Below, one piece after another: positions 23,433 to 31,475 of a stretch of DNA of 64,000 nucleotides. Made by a program: the position numbers and the translations under genes. Position 1 is the first letter of the stretch. Each line of letters begins with the position of its first letter. The notes beneath the pieces were generated by a model. The model was given only the letters and a program-made list of their open reading frames with translations, made no database searches and was not told the DNA's origin. Source of the DNA: Pseudomonas sp. R28(2017) (lineage in GTDB: Bacteria > Pseudomonadota > Gammaproteobacteria > Pseudomonadales > Pseudomonadaceae); assembly GCF_002112505.1 (NCBI RefSeq), contig NZ_NEHW01000011.1, positions 124,001 through 188,000 on the forward strand, in the 5' to 3' direction.

Positions 23433-24989
23433 TTGCCTAGGTTCAAGACGCTCGGGGCCGAACGCCTGGCCCTGGTTGTACTCGCCGTGCTGCTGGTCGG
23501 TGCCGGTATCGGCTGGCGCCAGCCGATGAACGTCGACGAGGAACGCTTCCTCGGCGTGGCCCTGGAAATGCTCCAGAGCGGCAACTGGTTCATCCCCCAC
23601 CGCGCGGCGGAAATCTACGGCGACAAGCCACCGTTGTTCATGTGGACCGTGGCCCTGTTCAGCTACCTGACCGGTTCGCCGAAGATCGCCCTGTACCTGC
23701 CGGGGCTGATGTCCGCGGCGACCATCACCCTGGTGCTGCATGACCTGGGCCGGCGCCTGTGGACCCGGCGCGTCGGCGTGATTGCCGCGCTGCTGTTCCT
23801 GGCAACCTACCAGAGCTACAGCATCCTGCGGACCGGGCAGATCGACAGCTTCCTGTGCCTGTGGGTGGCGCTGGGCCTCTACGGCATGGTCCGCCATCTG
23901 CTGCTGGGGCCGGCGTGGGGCTGGTTCTACCTGGCCTGCGCGGCCATGGGCCTGGGCATCATTAGCAAGGGCGTGGGCTTTGTCCCGGCGTTGATGCTGC
24001 TGCCCTATGCCTGGGCCGTGCGCAAAGGCTGGCGCGGGGTGGTGGCCTACCCGGGCCAGGGTGGGCGCTGGAGCCTGGGCCTGGTCTGGCTGCTGGCAGG
24101 CTGCGCGGTGTGGCTGCTGCCACTGCTGCTGTCGATCGCCCACGGCGGTGGTGCGGCGGAACTGGCCTACCTCAAAGAGATTCTCCTGCGCCAGACCGCC
24201 AACCGTTATGCCAATGCCTGGGACCATCGCGAGCCCTTCTGGTACTTCTTCGTCAAGGTCATCCCGCAGTACTGGCTGCCACTGATCCTGGCCTTGCCGT
24301 GGCTGGTCCCGGCCTGGCGCCGGCAACTGCAAAAACGTGATGGGCGCTTCCTGCTGCTGCTCGGCTGGGTCGCCCTGGTGCTGCTGTTCTTCAGCCTCAG
24401 CAGCGGCAAGCGCAAGCTCTACATCTTCCCGGCCCTGCCTGGGCTGGTGCTGGCCATCGCGCCGCTGGTGCCTTGGCTGCTCAAGCGCTGGTTGCAGCGC
24501 CGCCCCGGCCGGCGCAAGGCGTTCACCGCCATTGCCCTGGCCTGGTTCTGCCTGTGGTTCGCACGCGGTTTCGTCGAGCCCCTGAAGGAAGGCCGCAACC
24601 CGCACGAAACCTTGATGAGCGAAGCGGCACGCGCCACCGGTGGCGCCGAGCTGGTACTGGTCAACTGGCGCGAAGGGCACTGGCTGTTTGCCCGTCAACC
24701 CATCGTCCATTTCGGTTTCGCCAACCAGTCCAAGCCTGAAACAGCGGTGTACTGGCTACGCCAAAACCCTACGGCCTTCGCCCTGATTCCGGCAACGGAA
24801 CTGGGCCGTTGCTTCAACGCCGACAAGGCTCACCGGCTGGGCGATACCTCGCGCGCCGAGTGGTATGTGGTCGGCGCCGATGCCGACAACGGCCAATGCC
24901 AGCCGGCGGTACCGGCGCAGGTCTACCACTTCGCCTGGGCCAATACGGCCGGGACTCTGCAAACCGCAGCACAGGGGCTCGCACAATGA
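23433..24989 (+). CDS. GT83-family membrane glycosyltransferase (ArnT-like)
   Basis: A 518-residue integral membrane glycosyltransferase with about 11-12 hydrophobic segments and a soluble C-terminal part from about residue 380. The GT-C motif with acidic pair is visible early (WRQPMNVDEERFLGVALEM), followed by KPPLFMW and LRTGQIDSFLCLW. ArnT and Rgt proteins of this family move aminoarabinose or galacturonate from undecaprenyl-phosphate to lipid A or core at the periplasmic face. The start is TTG at 23433 with AAGGA 7 bases before. The operon has no arnA, B or D genes, which argues against aminoarabinose and for a uronic acid. Confidence 0.88.
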   Translation: MPRFKTLGAERLALVVLAVLLVGAGIGWRQPMNVDEERFLGVALEMLQSGNWFIPHRAAEIYGDKPPLFMWTVALFSYLTGSPKIALYLPGLMSAATITLVLHDLGRRLWTRRVGVIAALLFLATYQSYSILRTGQIDSFLCLWVALGLYGMVRHLLLGPAWGWFYLACAAMGLGIISKGVGFVPALMLLPYAWAVRKGWRGVVAYPGQGGRWSLGLVWLLAGCAVWLLPLLLSIAHGGGAAELAYLKEILLRQTANRYANAWDHREPFWYFFVKVIPQYWLPLILALPWLVPAWRRQLQKRDGRFLLLLGWVALVLLFFSLSSGKRKLYIFPALPGLVLAIAPLVPWLLKRWLQRRPGRRKAFTAIALAWFCLWFARGFVEPLKEGRNPHETLMSEAARATGGAELVLVNWREGHWLFARQPIVHFGFANQSKPETAVYWLRQNPTAFALIPATELGRCFNADKAHRLGDTSRAEWYVVGADADNGQCQPAVPAQVYHFAWANTAGTLQTAAQGLAQ

Positions 24990-25948
24990 CTACCCAGACC
25001 CTGCCAGCCCCGCGCCGGCACCTGTGGCGACGCCTGAACCGCTGGGGCCAGATCAGCGCATTGGGGGTGCTGCTGGCCATGGCCCTGGTGGGCATCGAAG
25101 CCGCGCGCTCGTTCTGGCCGCAGCAGCTCTACGCACACCTGAGCAACCGCTGGACCGGTGACACCGCGCCCGGGCAGAACATCTGGCTGCCGGCCTTCAA
25201 GCTGACGATCGATGCCAAGGTGGTGGAGCCCCACCTGACCAACCTGTCCGGCATCACCTATGACTACGATCGCGACCGGCTGCTGGCAATCACCAATGGT
25301 GTGCCCATGGAGCTGCTGGAGCTGAGCAAGGGCGGCGACATCCTGGCGCGCTACCCGCTGGTGGACTTCGAAGACACCGAAGGCCTGGCGTACCTGGGCA
25401 ATGGTCGCCTGGCCATCAGCGACGAGCAGATGCAACGGCTGGACGTGATCACCCTGCCTGACCACCCGCAGCCGATTCACGCCAGCGAGGCCCAGTGGAT
25501 CACCCTCGACATCAACCCGACCCACCACAACAAGGGCTTCGAGGGGGTGACCTACGACCGCCAGCACGACCGCCTGTTCGCCATCAAGGAGCGCGACCCA
25601 CGCCAGCTGTTCACTGTCACCGGCATGCTCACCGCGCTCAGCGGCGGCCCCCTGCAGTTGACGGTCAGCGACCGCCGTGACTGGGTCAAGCGCAGCGTGT
25701 ACGCCACCGACCTGTCCGACGGCTACTACGACCCGCGCACCGGCCACCTGCTGGTGCTCAGCGACCAGTCGAAGAACATCACCGAGCTCGATGGCGATGG
25801 CCGCTTCGTCAGCCTCCGTTCGTTGCGTGCCTGGCTCGGCGGCTTGCAGCATGACGCCCCGCAGCCCGAAGGCATGACCATGGACAGTGCCGGCAACCTC
25901 TATGTGGTCAGCGAGCCGAACCTGTTCTACCGCTTCAGCAAGCCCTGA
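24986..25948 (+). CDS. SdiA-regulated domain protein (membrane-anchored beta-propeller)
   Basis: A 320-residue protein with one N-terminal membrane anchor (ALGVLLAMALVGIEAARSFW, about residues 25-45) and a periplasmic beta-propeller of the SdiA-regulated family (PF06977). Repeated strand motifs include LSGITYDYDRDRLLAITN, FEDTEGLAYLGNGRLAISDE, NKGFEGVTYDRQHDRLFAIKER and PEGMTMDSAGNLYVVSEP. Its start overlaps the GT83 stop (ATGA), so it is the last gene of the glycosylation operon. The function of the family is unknown; the operon suggests an envelope role. Confidence 0.85.
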   Translation: MTTQTLPAPRRHLWRRLNRWGQISALGVLLAMALVGIEAARSFWPQQLYAHLSNRWTGDTAPGQNIWLPAFKLTIDAKVVEPHLTNLSGITYDYDRDRLLAITNGVPMELLELSKGGDILARYPLVDFEDTEGLAYLGNGRLAISDEQMQRLDVITLPDHPQPIHASEAQWITLDINPTHHNKGFEGVTYDRQHDRLFAIKERDPRQLFTVTGMLTALSGGPLQLTVSDRRDWVKRSVYATDLSDGYYDPRTGHLLVLSDQSKNITELDGDGRFVSLRSLRAWLGGLQHDAPQPEGMTMDSAGNLYVVSEPNLFYRFSKP

Positions 25949-26005
25949 CGCCTGGGGTCCCGCCTTTCGCCTGCCGGCACTTGCAAATGCACAAGTCTCG
26001 AAATA

Positions 26006-26021
26006 CTGTATGAATATTCAG
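26006..26021. promoter_or_regulatory. LexA (SOS) box upstream of the radical SAM gene
   Basis: CTGTATGAATATTCAG is a perfect CTG-N10-CAG LexA site, the form used by Pseudomonas. It is the core of a larger perfect inverted repeat, 25995-26032, with 14-bp arms GTCTCGAAATACTG and CAGTATTTCGAGAC. It ends 17 bases before the start codon at 26039 and so would block transcription directly. Confidence 0.82.
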
Positions 26022-26038
26022 TATTTCGAGACATCCCC

Positions 26039-27259
26039 ATGCAGCTCATCGCCAAACTCGGCATTCTCGCCGATGCCGCCAAGTACGATGCCTCATGCGC
26101 CAGCAGTGGCGCGCCGAAACGCAGCTCGCGCGGCAGCGATGGCCTGGGGGCGACCGATGGCATGGGCATCTGCCACAGCTACACCCCCGATGGCCGCTGT
26201 GTGTCGCTGCTCAAGGTGCTGCTGACCAACTTTTGCCTGTATGACTGCCAGTACTGCGTCAACCGCCGTTCCAGCAATGTGCCGCGGGCCCGCTTCAGCC
26301 CCGAGGAAGTGGTGCGCCTGACCCTGGACTTCTACCGGCGCAACTGCATCAGTGGCCTGTTCCTCAGCTCCGGCATCATCCGCTCGGCCGACTACACCAT
26401 GGAGCAGCTGATCCGCGTGGCGCGCCTGCTGCGTGAGGAGCACAACTTCCGTGGCTACATCCACCTCAAGACCATCCCCGACGCCGACCCGCTGCTGATC
26501 GAAGAAGCCGGGCGCCTGGCCGACCGCCTCAGCGTCAACATCGAGTTGCCCACCGATGCCAGCCTCAAGCGCCTGGCGCCGGAAAAACAGGCACATACCA
26601 TTCGCCAGGCCATGGGCGTGATCCACCAGGGCCAGCAGGCCGTGGCAGGTGAACCGAAAGCGCCGCGCTTCACCCCGGCCGGGCAGAGCACCCAGGTGAT
26701 CGTCGGCGCCGACACCACCGACGACAGCACCCTGCTGCGCAACGCCGAATCGCTGTATCAGGGTTATGGGCTCAAGCGCGTGTACTACTCGGCCTTCAGC
26801 CCGATCCCCGACAGCCCTGGCAGCGTGCCCCTGGCCGCCCCGCCGCTGCTGCGCGAACACAGGCTGTACCAGGCCGACTTCCTGCTGCGTGGCTATGGCT
26901 ACAAGGCCGGTGAGCTGCTTGGCGAGGCCGGCAACCTGGCACTGGACATCGACCCCAAGCTGGCCTGGGCACTGGCCAACCGCGAGGTGTTCCCGCTGGA
27001 TGTGAACCGCGCCGAGCCGGCGCTGCTGGCGCGTATCCCCGGCATCGGCCTGCGCAGCGTGCAACGGCTGGTGGCACTGCGCCGCGAGCGGCGCGTGCGC
27101 TATGACGACCTGATCCAGCTGCGCTGCGTGCTGGACAAGGCGCGGCCGTTCATCGTCACCAGCGACTACCGCCCCGCCGATGGCGAACTGCGCAGCGGCC
27201 TGCTCCGGGCGCGCCTGCGCGAACCTCAGGCGCCGCAGCAGATGGGGTTGTGGGGGTGA
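26039..27259 (+). CDS. Radical SAM protein linked to DNA repair (rSAM_link_UDG type)
   Basis: A 406-residue radical SAM protein. The 4Fe-4S motif is C66-x3-C70-x2-C73 (CLYDCQYC). Residues 90-300 form the TIM-like core (GLFLSSGIIRSADYTMEQLI, RLSVNIELPTDASLKRLAP). A C-terminal helix-hairpin-helix DNA-binding part is at about 325-372 (VNRAEPALLARIPGIGLRSVQRLVALRRE). This domain order matches the family annotated as putative DNA modification/repair radical SAM protein, found beside a DUF4130/UDG-linked partner. It is preceded by a LexA box, so damage induction is likely. Its start codon lacks a good ribosome site. The stop overlaps the partner start. The reaction is unknown. Confidence 0.9.
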   Translation: MQLIAKLGILADAAKYDASCASSGAPKRSSRGSDGLGATDGMGICHSYTPDGRCVSLLKVLLTNFCLYDCQYCVNRRSSNVPRARFSPEEVVRLTLDFYRRNCISGLFLSSGIIRSADYTMEQLIRVARLLREEHNFRGYIHLKTIPDADPLLIEEAGRLADRLSVNIELPTDASLKRLAPEKQAHTIRQAMGVIHQGQQAVAGEPKAPRFTPAGQSTQVIVGADTTDDSTLLRNAESLYQGYGLKRVYYSAFSPIPDSPGSVPLAAPPLLREHRLYQADFLLRGYGYKAGELLGEAGNLALDIDPKLAWALANREVFPLDVNRAEPALLARIPGIGLRSVQRLVALRRERRVRYDDLIQLRCVLDKARPFIVTSDYRPADGELRSGLLRARLREPQAPQQMGLWG

Positions 27260-28089
27260 TTGCGCTCGATTGCGATGACCAGTTCGGCACCTGGCGCAAC
27301 CAGGCCCGCACCCTGCTCGGCCACGGTATCGACCCCGCCGACGTGACCTGGGCGCAAGGCCCGATCCACGACCTGCTGGCCCTGCCCACGCCCCTTCCCG
27401 AAGGCCCTGGCCCATTCCGCGCCAAGGTGCCCGCCACGCTGCTGACGCAACTGGAGCACGCCGCACGCTACCGCGGCGAACAACGCTGGAACCTGCTGTA
27501 CGAAGTGCTCTGGCGCGTGGCCCACGGCGACCGCACGGCCATGCTGGCGGGTGATCGCCTGGGCAGCGAGTTGCAGCGGCGTATCAAGCAGGTCAGCCGC
27601 GAGGCGCACCACCTGCATGCGTTCGTGCGCTTCGTGCCGCTGCCCGAGGCGCTGGCCGAGCAGTTGCAGCTGGACCTGGTGGCCTACCACGAACCCGCCC
27701 ACGACATCCTGGAAAGCGCCAGTGCGCACTTCGCCGACCGCCTCGGGCGCCAGCGCTGGCTGATCGCAACGCCGCAGGACGGCATCCGCTTCGACGGCCA
27801 GGCTTTCGATTATCGGCGCCGTTGCCCCGACAATTGGCGGCAATGGGCGCAAAATGCCGAAGACCCCGGTGCCGAACTTTGGCGCACCTATTACCGGCAC
27901 ACCTTCAACCCGGCCCGGCTCAACCCCGACGCGCTGCGCCTGCACATGCCGGGGCGGTTCTGGCGGCACCTGCCGGAAGGCATGCTGATTCCGCAGTTGG
28001 AAGGCCTGGCGCGGCAGGGCAAGCAGCGCGATGGGCAGGCGCTGGAGGTGGCCAGCCAGCGTGGCAAGAGGATTACTCGTTCCGGGTGA
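27256..28089 (+). CDS. DUF4130 / TIGR03915-type DNA metabolism protein, partner of the radical SAM protein
   Basis: A 277-residue cytoplasmic protein of the family always found beside the radical SAM partner. Many relatives carry a further uracil-DNA-glycosylase-like domain at the C-terminus; none is present here. Family features are LLYEVLWRVAHGDRT, the helix IKQVSREAHHLHAFVRFVPL, a possible catalytic or metal site LDLVAYHEPAHDILESASAHFADRLG, and ELWRTYYRHTFNPARLNPDALRLHMP. The GTG at 27256 overlaps the upstream TGA (GTGA), which is the natural start; another GTG is at 27250. The C-terminus is basic (GKRITRSG). Function unknown; it shares the SOS-type promoter. Confidence 0.85.
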   Translation: MIALDCDDQFGTWRNQARTLLGHGIDPADVTWAQGPIHDLLALPTPLPEGPGPFRAKVPATLLTQLEHAARYRGEQRWNLLYEVLWRVAHGDRTAMLAGDRLGSELQRRIKQVSREAHHLHAFVRFVPLPEALAEQLQLDLVAYHEPAHDILESASAHFADRLGRQRWLIATPQDGIRFDGQAFDYRRRCPDNWRQWAQNAEDPGAELWRTYYRHTFNPARLNPDALRLHMPGRFWRHLPEGMLIPQLEGLARQGKQRDGQALEVASQRGKRITRSG

Positions 28090-28158
28090 TTTGTGAAAAT
28101 TTTGTAATGGATTTGGCATACCACCTTCCCAAGGCACGACACATCCTGACAAACTGAT

Positions 28159-28180
28159 TGCTAATAATTCTCATATTTAA
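28159..28180. promoter_or_regulatory. Probable Fur box upstream of the TonB-dependent receptor
   Basis: The AT-rich stretch TGCTAATAATTCTCATATTT contains AATAATTCTCAT, the half-site pattern of Pseudomonas Fur boxes, about 35-55 bases before the receptor gene. A match by eye only. Confidence 0.5.
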
Positions 28181-28212
28181 TTACATTAGCACTCATCAGG
28201 AGCCCTTCCGTC

Positions 28213-30369
28213 ATGTTGTCGCCCCTCGCGCACACGCGCCCCCTTCCCGCCCGCAACCTGCTCGCCATGGCCATCTGCATGGCCATCGTTACCCCGGCCC
28301 TGGCCGAAGATGCCCCCGCCCCACTGGAACTGGGTGCCACCGAGATCAGCTCGGACGCACTGGGCAGCACCACCGAGGGCTCGGGCTCCTACACCACCGG
28401 CTCCATGTCCACCGCCACCAAGCTGCCGCTGAGCATGCGTGAAACGCCCCAGGCGGTGACCGTGATCACCCGCCAGCGCATGGACGACCAGGCCATGACC
28501 AGCGTCAACGACGTGGTCAAGGCCACCCCTGGCCTGTTCCTCGACTACTCCAACGGCCCGGGCCGGCAGAGCTACTCGGCGCGCGGTTTCGACATCGACA
28601 ACCTGATGTACGACGGCATCCCCAGCGGCTATACCGGCTGGGTGGTCGGCGCCCAACCGAACCTGGCGATGTTCGACCGGGTCGAGGTGGTGCGCGGCGC
28701 CACCGGCCTGGTCACCGGTGCCGGCAACCCGTCGGCAGCCATCAATTTTGTACGCAAGCGCCCGCTGGCCGAGCAGAAGGTCACCCTCACCGGCGCCGCC
28801 GGCAGCTGGGACGACTACCGCGGTGAAGTCGATGCCTCCAGCCCGCTAAACGACAGCGGCACCCTGCGCGGGCGCGTGGTGGCGTCCTACCGCGACGCCA
28901 ACAGCTACATCGACGATGTCGAGGAAGACCACGGCCTGTTCTATGCGGTGACCGAGGCGGACCTGTCCGATGACACCAGCCTGATGCTTGGCTTCTCGCA
29001 CCAGAAGGACAAGACCAACTACTTCTGGGGCGCCATGCCCACCGCCCTCGACGGCCACCACATGGGCTTCTCGCGCTCCTACAACCCGGGCACCGACTGG
29101 GAGAACAAGGACCAGGAGATCAACACCGTGTTCGCCGAATTGCGCCATCGCCTGGCCAATGACTGGACGCTGCAGCTCAACGCCAACTATGCGCAGCAGG
29201 ATGCGACCTTCACCGGGTCCTACCAATCGCGCTGGGCCGGGTTGCAGGCGCCGCTGCAACGCACGGTCTACCAGTCCAAGCACCAGGAAAACCAGACGGG
29301 GCTGGACGGCTTCGTCAGCGGCCCGTTCGAGCTGCTCGGGCGCACCCACGAGCTGGTGGTCGGCGCCAGCAAGCGCATCTATGACATGGACACGCGCAAC
29401 TACAGCCCTTACGACATGTTCTGGCCGCTCAATGGCGGCAAACCGAACTTCGTACACACCGACAACCAGCGTGAAGTCACCACCCAGGATGGCGTGTACC
29501 TGACCACCCGGCTGAACCTGGCCGACCCGCTCAAGCTCATCCTCGGCGGGCGCCTGGACTGGTACGACTATGACAACCGTGATGGCGACGGCGACTACAA
29601 GGTCACCCGCAACGTCACCAAGTATGCCGGCCTGATCTACGACCTCGACGATCACCACTCGGTGTATGTCAGCTACAGCGACATCTTCACTCCGCAAAGC
29701 AACAAGGACACTTCCGGTACGCCGGTGAAGCCGATCGTGGGCAAGAACTACGAGGTCGGCATCAAGGGCGAATACTTCGACGGCGCGCTCAATGCCAGCA
29801 TCGCGCTGTTCCGCATCGACCAGGAAAACCGTGCCACCCAGGTGTTCGTCGCGAACTGCCCGCAGACCTCCTGCTACGAAGCTTCGGGCGAGGTCCGCAG
29901 CCAGGGCATCGACATGGAACTGCAAGGCGCGCTGACGCCCAACTGGCAGATCGGTGGTGGTTACACCTATGCGCGCGCGCACACCATCAAGGACGCCGCC
30001 AACCCCGCCAAGGTCAACCAGCGTTTCGACACCGACACCCCGGAGCACATGTTCAAGCTGAACACCGTGTACCACTTCCAGGGCCCGCTGGAGAAGCTGC
30101 GCGTCGGTGGCAACATTTCCTGGCAGAGCCGCATCTACAACGATTTCACCGTGGCCGACGGCAGCGAGTACCGGCTGGTCCAGGGCGCCTATGCGGTCAC
30201 CGACCTGATGGCCGGATACCGCGTCAACCAGCATCTTGACCTGCAGCTCAATGCCAACAACGTGTTCGACCGCAAGTACTACTCGGCCATTGCCAGTTCG
30301 GTGGACTACGCCGGCGATACCTGGGGGGCGCCGCGTAACCTGATGATGACGGCCAAGTACAGTTTCTGA
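28213..30369 (+). CDS. TonB-dependent siderophore receptor
   Basis: A 718-residue outer-membrane receptor that imports a ferri-siderophore with energy from TonB-ExbBD. A signal peptide ends at about residue 31 (VTPALAEDAPAP). The plug domain covers about 70-190 (RETPQAVTVITRQRMDDQAMTSVNDVVKATPG, RGFDIDNLMYDGIP, FDRVEVVRGATGLVTGAGNPSAAINFVRKRP). The 22-strand barrel fills the rest, ending with the canonical C-terminal Phe (MTAKYSF). There is no N-terminal signalling domain and no sigma/anti-sigma pair nearby, so control is probably by Fur. It resembles FpvA/FoxA-type receptors for heterologous siderophores; the ligand is unknown. Monocistronic. Confidence 0.92.
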   Translation: MLSPLAHTRPLPARNLLAMAICMAIVTPALAEDAPAPLELGATEISSDALGSTTEGSGSYTTGSMSTATKLPLSMRETPQAVTVITRQRMDDQAMTSVNDVVKATPGLFLDYSNGPGRQSYSARGFDIDNLMYDGIPSGYTGWVVGAQPNLAMFDRVEVVRGATGLVTGAGNPSAAINFVRKRPLAEQKVTLTGAAGSWDDYRGEVDASSPLNDSGTLRGRVVASYRDANSYIDDVEEDHGLFYAVTEADLSDDTSLMLGFSHQKDKTNYFWGAMPTALDGHHMGFSRSYNPGTDWENKDQEINTVFAELRHRLANDWTLQLNANYAQQDATFTGSYQSRWAGLQAPLQRTVYQSKHQENQTGLDGFVSGPFELLGRTHELVVGASKRIYDMDTRNYSPYDMFWPLNGGKPNFVHTDNQREVTTQDGVYLTTRLNLADPLKLILGGRLDWYDYDNRDGDGDYKVTRNVTKYAGLIYDLDDHHSVYVSYSDIFTPQSNKDTSGTPVKPIVGKNYEVGIKGEYFDGALNASIALFRIDQENRATQVFVANCPQTSCYEASGEVRSQGIDMELQGALTPNWQIGGGYTYARAHTIKDAANPAKVNQRFDTDTPEHMFKLNTVYHFQGPLEKLRVGGNISWQSRIYNDFTVADGSEYRLVQGAYAVTDLMAGYRVNQHLDLQLNANNVFDRKYYSAIASSVDYAGDTWGAPRNLMMTAKYSF

Positions 30370-30380
30370 AGACTGCGCCA

Positions 30381-30492
30381 GCCTGTACTGCCCTCTTCGC
30401 GGGCAAGCCCGCTCCCACAAGTACTCCGCAGCCCTCAAGCATTGTGGTGACTCTGTGGGAGCGGGCTTGCCCGCGAAAGGGCCAGTACAGGC
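30381..30492. repeat. REP pair with long flanking inverted repeat
   Basis: Units CTTCGCGGGCAAGCCCGCTC and GAGCGGGCTTGCCCGCGAA lie in opposite orientation between GCCTGTACTG and CAGTACAGGC, so the whole 112 bases could fold as one cruciform. It separates the convergent receptor and pxpC genes. Confidence 0.9.
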
Positions 30493-30503
30493 TATTGCAT
30501 CAA

Positions 30504-31475
30504 TCAGCCAAACAGCCTGGCCAGGCAGCCCAGCTTCTTCTTGTACGAACGCCGGGCTGCCAGCGCATCCTCAAGGCTCACCGCCAGGAACCGGGCCTGC
30601 TGATTCGGTTGCATCTGCCCGATCAGGTCCAGGTCCGCACTGATCACCGTGCCGATCATGGCGTAGCCACCGCCCGACACCGCATCCCGGTGCAGGATGA
30701 TCGGCTCCAGCCCAGCCGGTACCTGGATCGAGCCGATCGGGTAGCAGCTGTCGACGATGTTCGACGGGTCCGACCCCGCCCCGAACGGTTGCTCGCGTGG
30801 CTGGAAGCTCAGCGCGCTGCCGCCCTTGTAGCGATAGCCGATTCGGTCGGCTTCGGAGCCGACGGTCCAGGCATCGGTGAAGAAGCTTTTCGCGGCCGCC
30901 TCGGTCAAGCGGTGGAAATACAGCCCTGGTACCACCCGCAACACCACTTCGCCCCCCAACGCCTGGCGCAACGCCATCGGCAGGCTGGCCCCAGCCCGGC
31001 TCTTGCCGCTCGGTACGCCAACCGGCAACAGGTCACCGGCCACCAGCTTGCGCCCCTGAAAGCCACCCAGCGCCCCCAGCGCGTAGGTCGAACGGCTGCC
31101 AAGCACCTCGGGCACATCGATGCCGCCTGCCACTGCCAGGTATGCCCGCGCGCCCGCGGTGGGGAAGCCGAAGCGCAGCACCTGCCCGGCACGCACCGCG
31201 AAGGCGGTGTCCGGGCGCTGCTCGCGGCCGTCGAGCAACACCGGCATCTGCGCACCGCACACCGCCACCAGTGCGTCATGCTGAAATTCCAGCTCCGGCC
31301 CCACCAGCGCGCACTCCAGGCCCGCCGCCGTAGCCGGGTTGCCGACCAGGTGGTTGGCGGCCTGCAGTGCATACTGATCCAGCGCTCCGGAGGGCGGGAT
31401 GCCCAGGTGGTAATAGCCCTCGCGGCCCATGTCCTGCACCGAGGTGGCCAATCCGGGTTTGATGACCTTGATCAT
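30504..31475 (-). CDS. pxpC: 5-oxoprolinase subunit PxpC (biotin-dependent carboxyltransferase-like)
   Basis: A 323-residue KipA/urea-amidolyase C-terminal-domain protein, subunit of the ATP-dependent 5-oxoprolinase that opens L-pyroglutamate to glutamate. Family marks: VIKPGLATSVQDMGREGYYHLGIPPSGALDQYA at the start, GARAYLAVAGGIDVPEVLGSRSTY near 110, RVVPG near 195 and SEADRIGYRYKG near 220. It overlaps pxpB by 4 bases (ATGA) and is the last gene of pxpABC, transcribed leftwards to a REP pair. Confidence 0.93.
   Translation of the reverse strand: MIKVIKPGLATSVQDMGREGYYHLGIPPSGALDQYALQAANHLVGNPATAAGLECALVGPELEFQHDALVAVCGAQMPVLLDGREQRPDTAFAVRAGQVLRFGFPTAGARAYLAVAGGIDVPEVLGSRSTYALGALGGFQGRKLVAGDLLPVGVPSGKSRAGASLPMALRQALGGEVVLRVVPGLYFHRLTEAAAKSFFTDAWTVGSEADRIGYRYKGGSALSFQPREQPFGAGSDPSNIVDSCYPIGSIQVPAGLEPIILHRDAVSGGGYAMIGTVISADLDLIGQMQPNQQARFLAVSLEDALAARRSYKKKLGCLARLFG

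Noticed and set aside
23433-24989. Naming the GT83 gene arnT with polymyxin-type aminoarabinose transfer
   Set aside because: No arnA, B, C, D, E or F gene set is present; the upstream genes make UDP-glucuronate/galacturonate instead.
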